From Stercorarius parasiticus (lineage: Eukaryota; Chordata; Aves; Charadriiformes; Stercorariidae): 64,000 bases of DNA. This document shows positions 1-11,600 of the stretch, in pieces. Below the pieces are notes generated by a model. It did not search any database and was not told the DNA's origin. It worked only from the letters and a program-made list of their open reading frames with translations. Position numbers and translations under genes: made by a program. Each line of letters opens with the position of its first letter. The stretch's first letter is position 1. The stretch covers positions 1 to 64,000 of the forward strand of contig VWZL01000021.1 in NCBI GenBank assembly GCA_013396915.1, written 5' to 3'.

Positions 1-2483
1 AACTCTGAAAATTCCATGATTCTTTGAGCCAAGACATGTTGTCCTCACATATGCATAGTTACAATATTTGACTCTCCAGGTAGTCTGGTTTACTGTTCTG
101 GATAATTTCTTGGGTTTTTTCCGTTTTCCTGTTTTCTTATTTGCAGTTATGCAGTAATCAACTTATTTAAAAATAAGCAGAGAAAGAATGTCATATGAAC
201 GAGGAAGTGAAATGGTACAGGGAAGAACAACCTATAGGAACACTGGGACTAAATTCTGTCATTTAGAGAAAAAAGAAACCTCAGGGGAATTATTCTTCAT
301 GTAAACTTAAAGGTAGAATCTGCCCGTTCAATACATGAGGAGTACCTTTTTCTTATATACTTGTCACTTACCACAATCCATGGTTTGATTCAACAAAGTA
401 AGTAGCTTCCGCTATTTTGGGTGGTATCTGAAAACTCTTAGTAGTTGTGTCAGTTTAGTCAGCACCATTACTGAAGATGCTGCCATGACATTATGATGGC
501 AACATACTTCCTATTCTTAGTTTCTTCATTATTGTTTTTCCATTCGATGTTTGGTTTTGCCTTACTGCATATTTTTTTTTTGTCTTCACAGCACTGTCAC
601 CTGCTGATGCAGCTAGCGCTCTAACTGTATTGAGACTTTTGCACAGCTGCCAGTTCTAACTTGAGCTGCGTGGCCAAGTCCAAGTTGCTAATCTGGAGAA
701 TGACGTCCCTGTCTTGTGCTTCCATGCCCAGAAACTTGCTGTCTGTGGTGCGGTGTAAAATTGCAGACTATCTACTACTGCCAGAAGTCAACATTTTAGT
801 CGGTTAAAGTTTCCATGGCATTTTTTCATGCTCAAAATACAACTAAAATAATCATGCATCAATTCAGTTCTGTAGAACAGCTATTACATAGCAATTAAAT
901 AACATTTATAAAAACAGAGTTGCTCGTTGAGGTTGGTGTTTGAAGTTTAGTAATCACAAAATACGAACTGCTTCAATGGAAACACTTTTTTTTTTTAGCT
1001 TTTCTGAAAAAGTTCTTGAAGGTCAAGTGAAAATACCTACCTCTTATTTTATTTTTTCGGGACAAAAACTTGAAATGAGCATACTGTTTCTTTATATGCA
1101 CTCATTTTACATCTGAACCCAGGCCACTAGGAATCTTCACAGGTATGTTTGTTTATGGGTTGCAAAAATTGTAACACTCAGCGCCATTAGAAGAACTGAA
1201 GCCTAGTGTTTCTTATTTGTGCCTCAATGGCCATCATAAAACAGGTATTGCATGCTGGTAGAAGACCCAAATCCCCCAGCAGTAAAATGGATGAGAGAAG
1301 AATAAAATGGCTATTGCCTCAGCAAAGGATAAATTAACTTAATATTCATTATTTTTCCTTATTAATTTTCCATTAAATATGGGAGCACTGTATTTAAGAA
1401 ATCTTGACCAAATGTTTCAAATTTTGGCTTATGTGAAATTACAAACTCAAACTAACTTTACGGTCCTTATCATAATTAATTTTTAAAAGAAAAGTATACC
1501 ATCAGTTTGAATTGTCTTCCTGAGAATTCCAGGTGGTCAACATCTATGAAAATCAAGCAGGTTTTATTGAGGAGCTTAAATTTGGACTTAGCAACCTAAT
1601 TTTAGTCTCTGAAGTTTGAATTTAATTCGATGTGACACTATATTCCTGTACAGGCCAAGCTTGGCCTTGTGTTCTTTAAATAAAGCACCTTCAATTTTAC
1701 TTGAAAGGACGATATCTAAATGAAAGTAGAAGGTTATTTTGTCACCATTGGTTATGAAGCTAGAACAAGTGGTCATGCAAATTATCCCATTCATACTAAT
1801 TTATGCCAAAATATGTGGCGTATTTGTAACAGATATCAAGAGCAGATTAGTACAAAGTACTGGGCAGAGATCAAAAGCTGCCAACTTACCCTCCTTAGGA
1901 TGTGATCTTACAGATATTTGTTGAACCTGTGTAAGGCCACTGTGCATCATATGGGTGAAAGACCAGTTATTAATACACTGATATGCACAAAGCACTACAC
2001 AATTTCTTATTGTTCCAATTTGAAATGCATTGGTGCTTTAACAAAAATGAACTGGATTTCTCTAACAAATTAAGTACAGTAGTGGTGTAACTAGGAGCAA
2101 AACCCAAGCACAATCCCTGTGTGCAAGAGGCAAGCCACAAGGTGTGTTCAAGAGGCATCCATTGCAACCTTCAGAAAATAATCAGTTTTCTTTGCAACAA
2201 TCATTAATGGGAATCAATGAGAAACTCATTCAGAAAACAAATCTGAACATGCACTGGATGGCTTTAGTGTTTTTCTATTTTACATAATCAAAATAAATGT
2301 GGCAGTGGGCTTAACATTCCCAAAGAATCCCACAAAGGGGCTTTTTCACGTAACATCTGTAGGACCAAACACTATGAAGAACGAAAAGGTACAGTCAGTC
2401 TGAAGTCCTAACAGGATATAGTCAAGGACTGTACTACTTCACCTTGAGCAAAAGAAAGAAAAGAAGTTTAAAGAATAACCAAC
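1..2483 (-). other. ESRRG: ESRRG intron downstream of the exon (5' part)
   Basis: This is AT-rich intronic sequence. The next expected exon (second zinc finger, GNIEYSCPATNEC...) was looked for on the minus strand and not seen. The only block that stands out is the slightly GC-richer 600..770, described separately. Confidence 0.85.
621..767 (-). other. 48-codon open frame followed by an A-run, unidentified
   Basis: On the minus strand an open frame runs from just after a TAG (770..768) to a TAG at 623..621. Its middle reads DRDVILQISNLDLATQLKLE, which looks like an amphipathic helix. The only ATG is at residue 15. A run of ten A lies about 40 bases after the stop (581..572 on this strand). 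This resembles the 3' end of a processed retrocopy, but there is no AATAAA between stop and A-run. The other two minus frames are also fairly open here, so local base composition alone could explain it. I do not recognise the protein, and it may be chance. Confidence 0.2.
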
Positions 2484-2484
2484 C
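2478..2484 (-). promoter_or_regulatory. ESRRG: Splice donor of the ESRRG exon
   Basis: The minus strand reads ATTCAAG|GTTGGT, with the intron GT at 2483-2482. It interrupts a glycine codon after TIQ, the conserved nuclear-receptor intron position after the first zinc finger. GTTGGT is weaker than the GTRAGT consensus. If unspliced, the frame reads about 15 more hydrophobic residues to a stop at 2434..2436. Confidence 0.88.
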
Positions 2485-2899
2485 TTGAATTGTCCTCTTG
2501 AAGAAAGCCTTGCAGGCCTCGCAGGAAGCCACTCCATAGTGGTACCCTGATGCAATGTCACCACACACCAAACACAGTCTTTTGGGCATCGAGTTCAGCA
2601 TATATTCACACTTGGTCTGTGAATCTTCAGCGATGGTACTGGAGCAGTCATCATACCGTTTCCTGACCGGCCCGTTGCCCCCAAGCCCCGTGGCCGAAGG
2701 GTAGAGGGGAGGTGAGTCCAGCCCGTTCTGATGTCCATTCATGGTGGAACTGTAGCTCCCGCTGGCGTCTGAGGAGCCACCGGGGCTGTGGTGGTTGATG
2801 CTGTCCGTCAGAGAGGCAGGGCTCGACGGTTCCGTCTTGATGTACGACGAACAGCTAGAATCAATGTGTCGATCTTTGCTTGACATTCTGCAGAGAAGC
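2484..2899 (-). CDS. ESRRG: ESRRG coding exon: A/B domain and first zinc finger of estrogen-related receptor gamma
   Basis: This is an internal coding exon of the orphan nuclear receptor ERR-gamma, a nuclear transcription factor binding TCAAGGTCA-type half-sites. From the short-isoform Met (codon 2886..2884) it encodes 134 residues plus one base. Residues 16-23 (IKTEPSSP) form the phospho-sumoylation motif; Lys17 and Ser22 equal Lys40 and Ser45 of the long isoform. The Ser/Gly-rich A/B domain continues to about residue 100. The first zinc finger uses Cys105, Cys108, Cys122 and Cys125, with P-box EACKA at 123-127. The exon ends in phase 1 after TIQ. Upstream of the Met, the bases read G|CTT CTC TGC AGA, encoding the LLCR that joins the long-isoform N-terminus in frame. 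Paralogue ESRRB is less likely because the A/B domain follows ESRRG ([19 protein letters not shown]). As I recall mammalian ESRRG, several A/B positions differ, while the zinc finger is unchanged. The remaining exons lie outside the window. Confidence 0.97.
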
Positions 2900-2930
2900 C
2901 TGTAGTGGGGAGAGAGAGAAAGAAGAATCT
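2900..2930 (-). promoter_or_regulatory. ESRRG: Splice acceptor and polypyrimidine tract of the ESRRG exon
   Basis: Read on the minus strand, a long C/T tract (TTCTTTCTCTCTCTCCCC) leads into ACTACAG, with the AG at 2901-2900. The exon starts at 2899. This site keeps the LLCR codons of the long isoform in frame. A second CTGCAG lies at 2893..2888, just before the Met. It could act as an alternative acceptor for the short isoform, but it has a poorer tract and would change the phase. Confidence 0.9.
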
Positions 2931-5900
2931 CTGTATTAAAGACAGTGCTCTTTAAGACTGCTCTGGAAGGGTTAGGGACTGCACATCATTCATTCATTAG
3001 TCAATACCTCTTGTTCTACATGAAGGTAATCAGCATAAGGGCATGACAGAGCTTTGTCAAAGCTCCAGACAGGCAGTAAACAAAAACTTTAAAGAGACCA
3101 AATCAGTCTGTTGTCCCCTCCACCTGCCCTCTAGGCTACTTGTCAACTTCACATCAACTCTAAATTCTGAACTTGTCACCTAGCGAGTCAAAAAATTTAA
3201 AAAATCCTATTAGGTGACTTGGCGATTAAATGTCTTCCTGTTTCCATTGGTACTTTCTCTCTGTAAATTCCATCATTATCAGGAACAAATATTTCCCAGT
3301 TTGATCCCATAGATGTTCTGCTCTGTAATTAATATTTGTCAAGACAATTGACTAAAACACGTATCCATCGTCTACTGATCTAATCTAGGAATTGAAGAGC
3401 AAGTCTCCCACAGCCTTTTTTTTCATTATTAATATTGCTTTACTATAGATATAGCTTTTTAGTAACAGAGTAGCACATCAACTGGGAACTCTAACAAATA
3501 ATTAAGGCTGGACTCCATTTTCACAAAATCTAAGTGAAATGATTCATCAGCTCTGGCTGCAATTACTTTCTAGCCATTATCCTCAGACTAACCAGTAATA
3601 ACTATGCCACTATCCCATATATCTGCAGCTCTACAGGATCTGACATTTTACGTGTTCCACTCTTGCATTAAAAAAAATATATATTAGAGGAAATTTTAGA
3701 TAGAAGTTTTGTCTTTCAGAAGGTGAGATCCTGTCTTACTTTTCAGCTCTCATATTTTCAGAATTAAGCATCTGAAATAAAACCATATAACATTTGATCT
3801 GACAAATTAGTGCTTTCTAGAGGGGAAAAAAACCTGCCTATTCCATGCCCAAGTTTTTTTTATTATTTTTAAACATATTTTAGGGAGAACAAGGGCCAAA
3901 AATAAGAATTAGAAAGCTCCGAATCAGATACCATCTTCATTTTCTACAGCTGTGATTATGAGACCATAATAGCAAATGGCATACACAGCATTTTCCTGAC
4001 AGTACTCTCAGAAGCTGCCAAAGTACAGATGACAGTTATGAGCATTTCTCTAGAAACATTTTCAGCAGAAAAGCGACTACCCCATAAGGCCACCCACCTG
4101 GAGCTATAGATTCATGTTCTCAAAGCAAACAAATGGCTACAGACAATTGGACTGACTTGACTCAACTTTCTAATTTCTAAAGTAATTTTTGAGATCTTGT
4201 CTTCAGTGTTTCACCTTTTTGTGTTAAAAAAAGAAAAAATTAAAAAAAAAATCAATTTCTATTCAAGATCTGGAATCAAATTCACCAATAGAAAATAGCC
4301 GTAAATCCACAGAGCCACAGAGTTGGCTTCCTTTACAATAAGTGTAGCTGAGATCAAAGCCTGACCCTTCATTAAAATAGCTTCTTAGGATGAGATTTAC
4401 CCTAAAATCAGTGCCCACGGATCTTATTTTGGGCCTCTCAATTGTTGTGGTTTTTACTATAAAATTCTATTGAAAACAAATGACACGTGAATTTGGAAAA
4501 CAGCCAGATTGATGTGCAGAAATGTTACCCTCCAAACTTAAAATCAGTACTTATTTGGGGAGGCGGAAGGAGCAAGCTATGTGGTGTCAGCAAATAAACC
4601 AAGGAAATGGGAAGGTTAAAGCCGTGAAAATATCTTATTACATTGGACCACCTGCTTGTGTTGTCCTTTTCTCAAGAACTGGAGGGGGGGAAATCCCCTT
4701 GCCAGCCTGCAGTAGTGTGCCTTTTCTTCTGCATCTGCTGCCTTGTAGCCGTCACTGCTAATGAGTGCTATAATTAATAGATAGCTCTCTCTTGTCTCTC
4801 TACTTGCACTCTGGGCTAAGCACTTTTCTCAAGTCAACATTTGAAAGAAAGCGGGTCGGCATTGACTTACAGCAGCTCTGCGAATTCCTTTTAATTTAGA
4901 GCACTTACACCACCACTCCACTTATTACCTTATAATTACTGGACCGCTCTCACATACATTATGATCTTAGACTAGAGTTAGAAGTTATTAGGGTACTAAA
5001 ACATGGTATCTCTCTGTCTCTCTCCTCTTTCTTTGACACTGAATTTTATACAGCTACAATTAAAAATATCAATTCACTTTCACATTCTACCAACTTATTT
5101 TTTACATTATTTTTCTATACACTAAGATCCTTTTATTGACTAAACAGGTACTTGGTCTTCCTGTCATCTCCCTTCTGCTGAAACTCCACATGTAAAGTCT
5201 CAAAATACAGCAATAGGAGTCCCCGCCTACAGTCTGTCATAGCCAGCTTGATGGCATGTTCTTGTCTAAGACTCCCACTGCCATTTTTTTTTCTAATTTG
5301 TGCAATAATGAGCTCGAATGTCACCCTTCCCTTCCCAGAAAAAACATTTGCAATTAATTAGTTGTCCAAATGCATGTTGTCTTAGCCAGTGCAAAAGTGG
5401 ATATCTCCCACTCCAAGCGGTCAGAACCAAAACACAAACTCAGTTCTACAAGCATTAAAATCTGAGCACCAGTGTTGCTTAGGCTAAAGCCAGTCTGATG
5501 ATGCTTCTGAAGTAGTGGTTTCTGGTACTAACCAAGACAGAGCTGCTTTTGGCTACAGCTTAAACAGTATAGACTGGATTGGTGCATGCTGGCAAAGCAC
5601 AAATGCAGTTAAAACATTAACCATTCCAAGGAAAAGTGAAAACAATAGTGCCCAACTCTGAGAATACAAACTTTCTCAATCCCCGGAAGGCGAACCAGAG
5701 ACAAGGCTGGGTGCTAGCTGCAGGTGGGCAACAGACACCTACTGCTTTCACTCCTTCACTACTGTACCACATCTGAACAAAAGTTAATTCAAGACCCGTC
5801 TTATACGGATGGCAGGTGGGACCACCATCAAATTATCATGCTGAACACTTGGAATAACGCCTAAGCTAGATCTCTGTAAAATCCCTCCCTCAGTTCCCTC

Positions 5901-8430
5901 CTAATTACTACTTAGCTCGTTACACTGAAGAATTCCTAGACACCATTGCATTATAGACTAAAACTACAGTTGGAGCTTAATTCTCTCTTCCTCCCTGCGT
6001 CTGAAATTCTACAGCTCTATTATTCAAGCCTGAAATATTCACAACTATCTATAAATTCAATTGTCAGCCAGTGGGTTTTATTCTAGACCTCACTTCAATC
6101 TAAAATTAGAGGCACTAAAATTCACATTAACTCTAAGAGGAATGTAGTGAATAAGACTTTATTTCAAAAGAACACCTTTTTGTCAGAAAGAGCTATTTTC
6201 AAGATGATGGCTTTATCTGCATTCAAAGAGAATAAGCCCAATTCCACATTGTGCTGTTAATGCAAAATTTTTAGGTCACATTGGATTAATAAAAATCTAA
6301 ATTTAGTTAAGGTTTATGAATAGAAATAACATGTGTCATATAAAAATGTACAGTATTTATTTTAAAGCCTTGGTGGGGTTGTTTTTTTTCTTTACTAGAT
6401 TTTAAGTCAAATAAATGGCAGCTCCATTTGTGGTGGGCTGTTCTTGGGTAAGTTTTCTAACAACTGGTTCCTCTCGGGTAAACTTTCCTTTCATAACTTT
6501 AGGGTAAGTAACTAATTGGCTCTAAAAACATTTCCATGCCCATATACAACAGAAACTACATAGGGTGCAGCAAGCCTCAAGTACTATGCAATATATAGCG
6601 TGACTCTTCACATCTCTACTAAATTTACTTCACAACAACTTCGTTTAAGAAAGACCTGAAGCCAGTCACTGCTGGCAGAAAGGTACAATGACACAGCACT
6701 TCAATATGCAACTCCTGCTCTAAAATGGTCTTAAACAATAGCGAATAAATTGTAATGCTATGTGCTTATGAAAGGTTGAATATATTAAGAATTTATTAAT
6801 GCAATCACATTCGTATTTTCATCTACCTGCCACATTAATAATGATATTGACAGTGCTGACACTGGCTAAATCAGTATCAATATACAAGCGGAGTGCAAAA
6901 ATTAACTGCATCTGATTACAGTATATAGCCTTAAAAAAAGAAAGCCTTCCCGTTCAAGCCACTGTGAGCTCTTTATATTCCATCCATACATGCAACTGGT
7001 TCAGAAAGTTACTTTTCCCTTATCTCCCTTATTACCAACACCTAAAGGAGGTCAAAACAACATGCCAATACTTCATAATCCATTTATATGTTTCATGCTC
7101 ACTTTTCAAGTAGGAAAAGCTCTGCTTGCAGCAACATTCCCTACTTCAGAGCTGCACTAGTGGTTTCAGTGACAATAATAATTAGTCACAATAATTACAG
7201 TGAGCACCTTTATTACAAACCAACACAAAAGCTCACTTCTACCTGCAGACGAAGTTATTCTTTTCTTGAAGAGAGAATTACCCTATTTCCATAAATATCA
7301 GAATAGGTTGTTAGCAGTTGACATTTTTAATGACAGCTACTACGTGGGAGCATCAGCAAGGCAGGTGTTATTACGCTCACCCAGGTACTTTTTATGCTAA
7401 CAGTGCAGTCCATCTGATTTTCCTCTGATACGTTCCTCTAACTCACATGGATGTTGACCAAAAAGGTCTTAACTTGCTATCCTCATACTTTTAACTGTGA
7501 AAACCAATGCATGAAAGAAAGTCTTGGTCTAGCTGACACAGTAAGTCTGTAGCTGTCTCAGGAACGGAATCCAGCTCTTTGACCGTAAAACCCACATTTC
7601 CTCTTAAATACTTTGCTTACTTTTGGTATCATTTCACAGGTCTATACCAAAATCAGTAGACAGAAAACAGTACAGCCTGTTCCAGTGATTTCCCGTACTC
7701 TCCTTCTCTGAATGTAAGAGGGGAAAAAGCGTTTTTGTGGAAAGAAATGAGAATGTTGCTTCTTGCACCGCTGCCCCCAACACCACCTCAAGACTGTCAC
7801 TGGGTCCTGTTAAAGAGCTGAGCAACAATTTCAGCCGAGCTGCTTTACATTGAGCATTTTTTTTCTGCTTCAGCTAATTGCACTCTAGTAAAGTGGCAAA
7901 ATGTGAATCACTTAGTAGGAAAATGGGCACCAGCTGCTATTGTCAGAGAACGGAGATGCCGAAGAAAAAGGAAAGTGACTGAATGAAGTGTCATGTCAGA
8001 AATCAACGGTGCAACGTGTGATTTAAGAAAACATGACTACTTTACAGGGACAGGGTGTCATTATGGCATCACAGTAATACGATGCTTTGACAACTGCTGG
8101 GTCTAACATATCATCATTGCATTAAGGTGCACTGGCTTAGTTGGGAGAAGGAAAAGAAAGGATTTCTTCTTTTAATAAGAAATACCGTAAGGCCTGCTTG
8201 GTTAACCTAGTGGATGGGATCATTAATTACAAAGTATTGCTAATCTTAACCCATGCATGCACAAACAAAACTGTTATTACACATTAGGTCTTTATTAATG
8301 AACACACGTATACGACCCTGTGCAAAACAGAACTATTGTGGTGCATTTTTTTGTTTGAGGGTGTTTTTTTAAACCAATGTTGAATGTTTCATTGTTTTCT
8401 GTAATTTCTTCTTTCTTTCATGTTTTCTTG
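2931..8430 (-). other. ESRRG: ESRRG upstream intron, no features seen
   Basis: AT-rich non-coding sequence with short homopolymer runs only. No convincing exon, RNA gene or transposon was recognised on either strand. Confidence 0.7.
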
Positions 8431-8436
8431 AAACTT

Positions 8437-8640
8437 TCAGCACTTCACCTTGGTAAGGGAAAGCAAAGCAAGCCAATGACTTCTTCCAGAGCAGCTGTCA
8501 CAGCCACTAGCAGCCGGAACAGAAGATGCAACGCTTGAAGCCATCATGTTGTTACCAGCAGTGGCCCGAGTTAGCTGGTGATTGCTGACAGAGGATCCGG
8601 CTTCCCAAACAGTTATTACTGCTCTGTATACCATCTACCA
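8437..8640. other. GC-richer intronic block with a 65-codon minus-strand frame
   Basis: This block is less AT-rich than its flanks. The minus strand has a genuine ATG (8634..8632) and 65 codons to a stop at 8437..8439. The product is Ser/Ala/Val-rich (for example MMASSVASSVPAASGCDSC) and unrecognised. No good splice signals flank it. It could be a conserved non-coding element or chance. Confidence 0.2.
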
Positions 8641-11600
8641 AGCTCTGCTAAAGCACTTCCTACACACAAGGCAGTGGAAGACTACACTACTGCCTAGTCA
8701 TTTTTAGTTTAACAAAACAAGCCATTATCTGAGGCTCTTCACATTTGCATCTAATCTGAGAGGCTGCACTTAGTTTGTTTTCTGCGCCGCTTTTAAAAAG
8801 CAAAATTTTCAAGTGGCTCACTTGCAACTACTGCAGACCCTCCAAGACAAGGGGGAATTATTTTAACTTCCCCTCCCTCACCCCCAGTATATATATTTCA
8901 AGTTGATTCCCTGTGCTTCCTGGTTGATAAACTTTGTTAACAAGAAGGAAATGATCCTGAGATAGCCCAATGTGTTGCAAATTATCACTGTTGACAGCTT
9001 CTACATTTAAGGATTACATCTGATGCAACAATGCATACTAGTGTCATTTATCTTTAGCTCATTTCCTTGGACCTATTTCAACTGAGGGTGAGCATCTCTT
9101 GTTTATAGCTCTAAATACTGTAAGTGAGCAACTGGCAAATCAATAAAACTGTTAAATGCATAATAATACTGTGTAATTACTTACATGATGTTTTGCATAA
9201 TTAACTGTCTGAGGTGTTCCTTGATATAATGGATACTCAGAATATGGAATAACCTGTAAGCCTATAAAACACACCCTGTTTATACGAACAGAAATTACAT
9301 TTAAAACTCTCATTCTAATAATCCAAATCGGGCTTTGGCACTATACGAGAGAAAGCCTTCCCTTCCTGCCAAGTCTAAATCAATTCTTATGGCATTACTT
9401 CATAACTAACGTGATATTTCACTGATGATGACTATTACCCTGATTACTTGGAAGTAATGTAGTAATAGCAAAAATACACTTAGATTAAACAAACTACTGC
9501 CATTTAATCAATATTATTGAGACAAACTAAGTGTTTTAATAAGTCTGTATAGATGCACTAATGCTGGTTTAATTAAATGTATCCTTAGACATGCACAAGC
9601 TCTGCAGCATACAGATCCTATGGTTTGGCAGACCATAACATTACTCTTCTGAATGTAAAAGCTGAAGCACTTATAGCAAACAGAATTGCAAAATGATTAT
9701 TCTTTACATCAGGTACTCTTTGGGGAACAAAAAGTAAACAGGGAAGAATACTCAAAGACCTTGCATCTTTGAGCCAAAACACCAGACATCTGAAGAGGTG
9801 CCAGCCCTCAGTAACACAGTTGTCCAATGCATCCAATATACGTCACCGCAACACTTAACAAAAACAAACCTTCAACTGAAAGACAAAGGATAAAGCTGAT
9901 ATAAAAATCACAAAACTGACTTTTATTTCTGCATGTGTATATGCAACAAATATTCTACGAGCTGCGTTATGCGCTACTACTAGCAGGCCATCACCACAGA
10001 AAGTTTCCTGCAGAAAAGACTTGCCTACTTCTACAGATTTCATGCATTTCAAGTAGAAAAAAANAAAGGCAAATACTGAAGAGAAGGCTACACAAGAGTA
10101 GATGTCACTTTAAGTGACAATCATTCTGGAATGCCTGAAAGTTACACATAAAAGAAATGTATGATTTTGTATTTTGCATACGTATTATGGTTCTGATATA
10201 ACTTAAAACTCAGTAAACACTTCATACTCCTACTTACGTCTTCGGTTTCTCTCTTTCTCCCATGTTTCTAACATTTTTACACAATTAGAACATGGCTGCT
10301 GTTTGAAGTTACAACCATATCATTAGGATACCTTAGACCTACCTTCTCTCGTTTACTGATTTCTAGTCTAACATTACATATTTTTTCTTGCTACAGTACT
10401 TAACATGCCTCAAATGAGTCAGCTCTTCAGTGCCTGGAGAGCTGCACAAACTTACATTAAGAGACTTCCCATGCCCAAACAGTTTGAACCGGAAGGCTGT
10501 GATGTGACTACTAGAATAATGGCCAAGTTTCATCATATGAAAATCAGTATATTGATCAGGAAGAGTAAGATTTTATAACTGTGTTTTCAAACTGCAGCCT
10601 TGCGCTTTTAATTCGTATCACATGTTGAAAGACAGCAAATCTCTGGTTAAGAAGTCAGGTATTTTTCTGTGATGAAACATCATTTTATTTGTGGTTATAC
10701 TCCAGTGGTATCAGGTGGAGTCCACCTGATGTCTCTAGTCCCCAGAGGACATGGTAAAGTGTCAAGGAGTCATCTAATTATTAATTGTGATGATTCTTTT
10801 TATTAAATCAACTGAAATAGCAAAAGAAAATAAAATGCTACAGTCAGCTACTTCAAGGGAGAAAAATACAAAACTACAAAAATAAGTACAGATTTATTCA
10901 AGAGCATAACAGGCTTTCTAAAGAAGGATTATTTTGAAATGATTACAGCATCAAAAGCAGTCACTTGCACCAGTCAGAAAGCCAGTACTACAGATCAGAG
11001 ACATACCTGTCATTCATCACTTTCCAACCAGAAAGAGAAGACAAAAACATGCCTTCAGTCTCAAGACAAAGTTTGCATCATCAGATTTTTCACAATTTCT
11101 AGCAGCAGTTCCTGTTCATCACTAAAAGGCAGAGTGTAGGTGTGTGCACACCATGTACCTGTCTCCCCACCCAGCTCTCACTGAACTTCTGCGGATTTGT
11201 AACAGACGAATTATAATTTGCCAGCCAAGCTCTGTTAAATTGGAGAAGCGATTAGAAAGAACATACCAGAAATAGTATCACAAAGTGAGCGTCTTAAAAG
11301 ACTCAAGACTAAAACTTACAAAGCAAGTGATCCTTCCTTCTCCCACCCCCTCACTCAGCTGGCTGCTGAGTGTGTCCTGTCTCCCAGCCACACGCCACCA
11401 GCTTTAAAACCCCCCTACATGTACACGCAGGCACGCGCAACCAAAAAGCTACGTGGTGAGTTGGAAAATGACGTTTTCCTGCAATCAGTGTTTAAGTGAA
11501 TGTTTGTCCCAGTGTGTTACACCATGCTGTCAGCTAGCAGCAGGGAGTCGTTGAGTTGTTACTACATTTGATTTGACTGCCAGTAGGAAGCTTTATTTCT

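Noticed and set aside
1..2433. Next ESRRG exon (second zinc finger)
   Set aside because: No minus-strand match to the conserved GNIEYSCPATNEC segment was seen; it must lie beyond the left edge.
2434..2483. Extension of the ESRRG frame past TIQ (WLFFKLLFF...)
   Set aside because: This is intron read-through beyond the conserved phase-1 donor, not protein-coding sequence.
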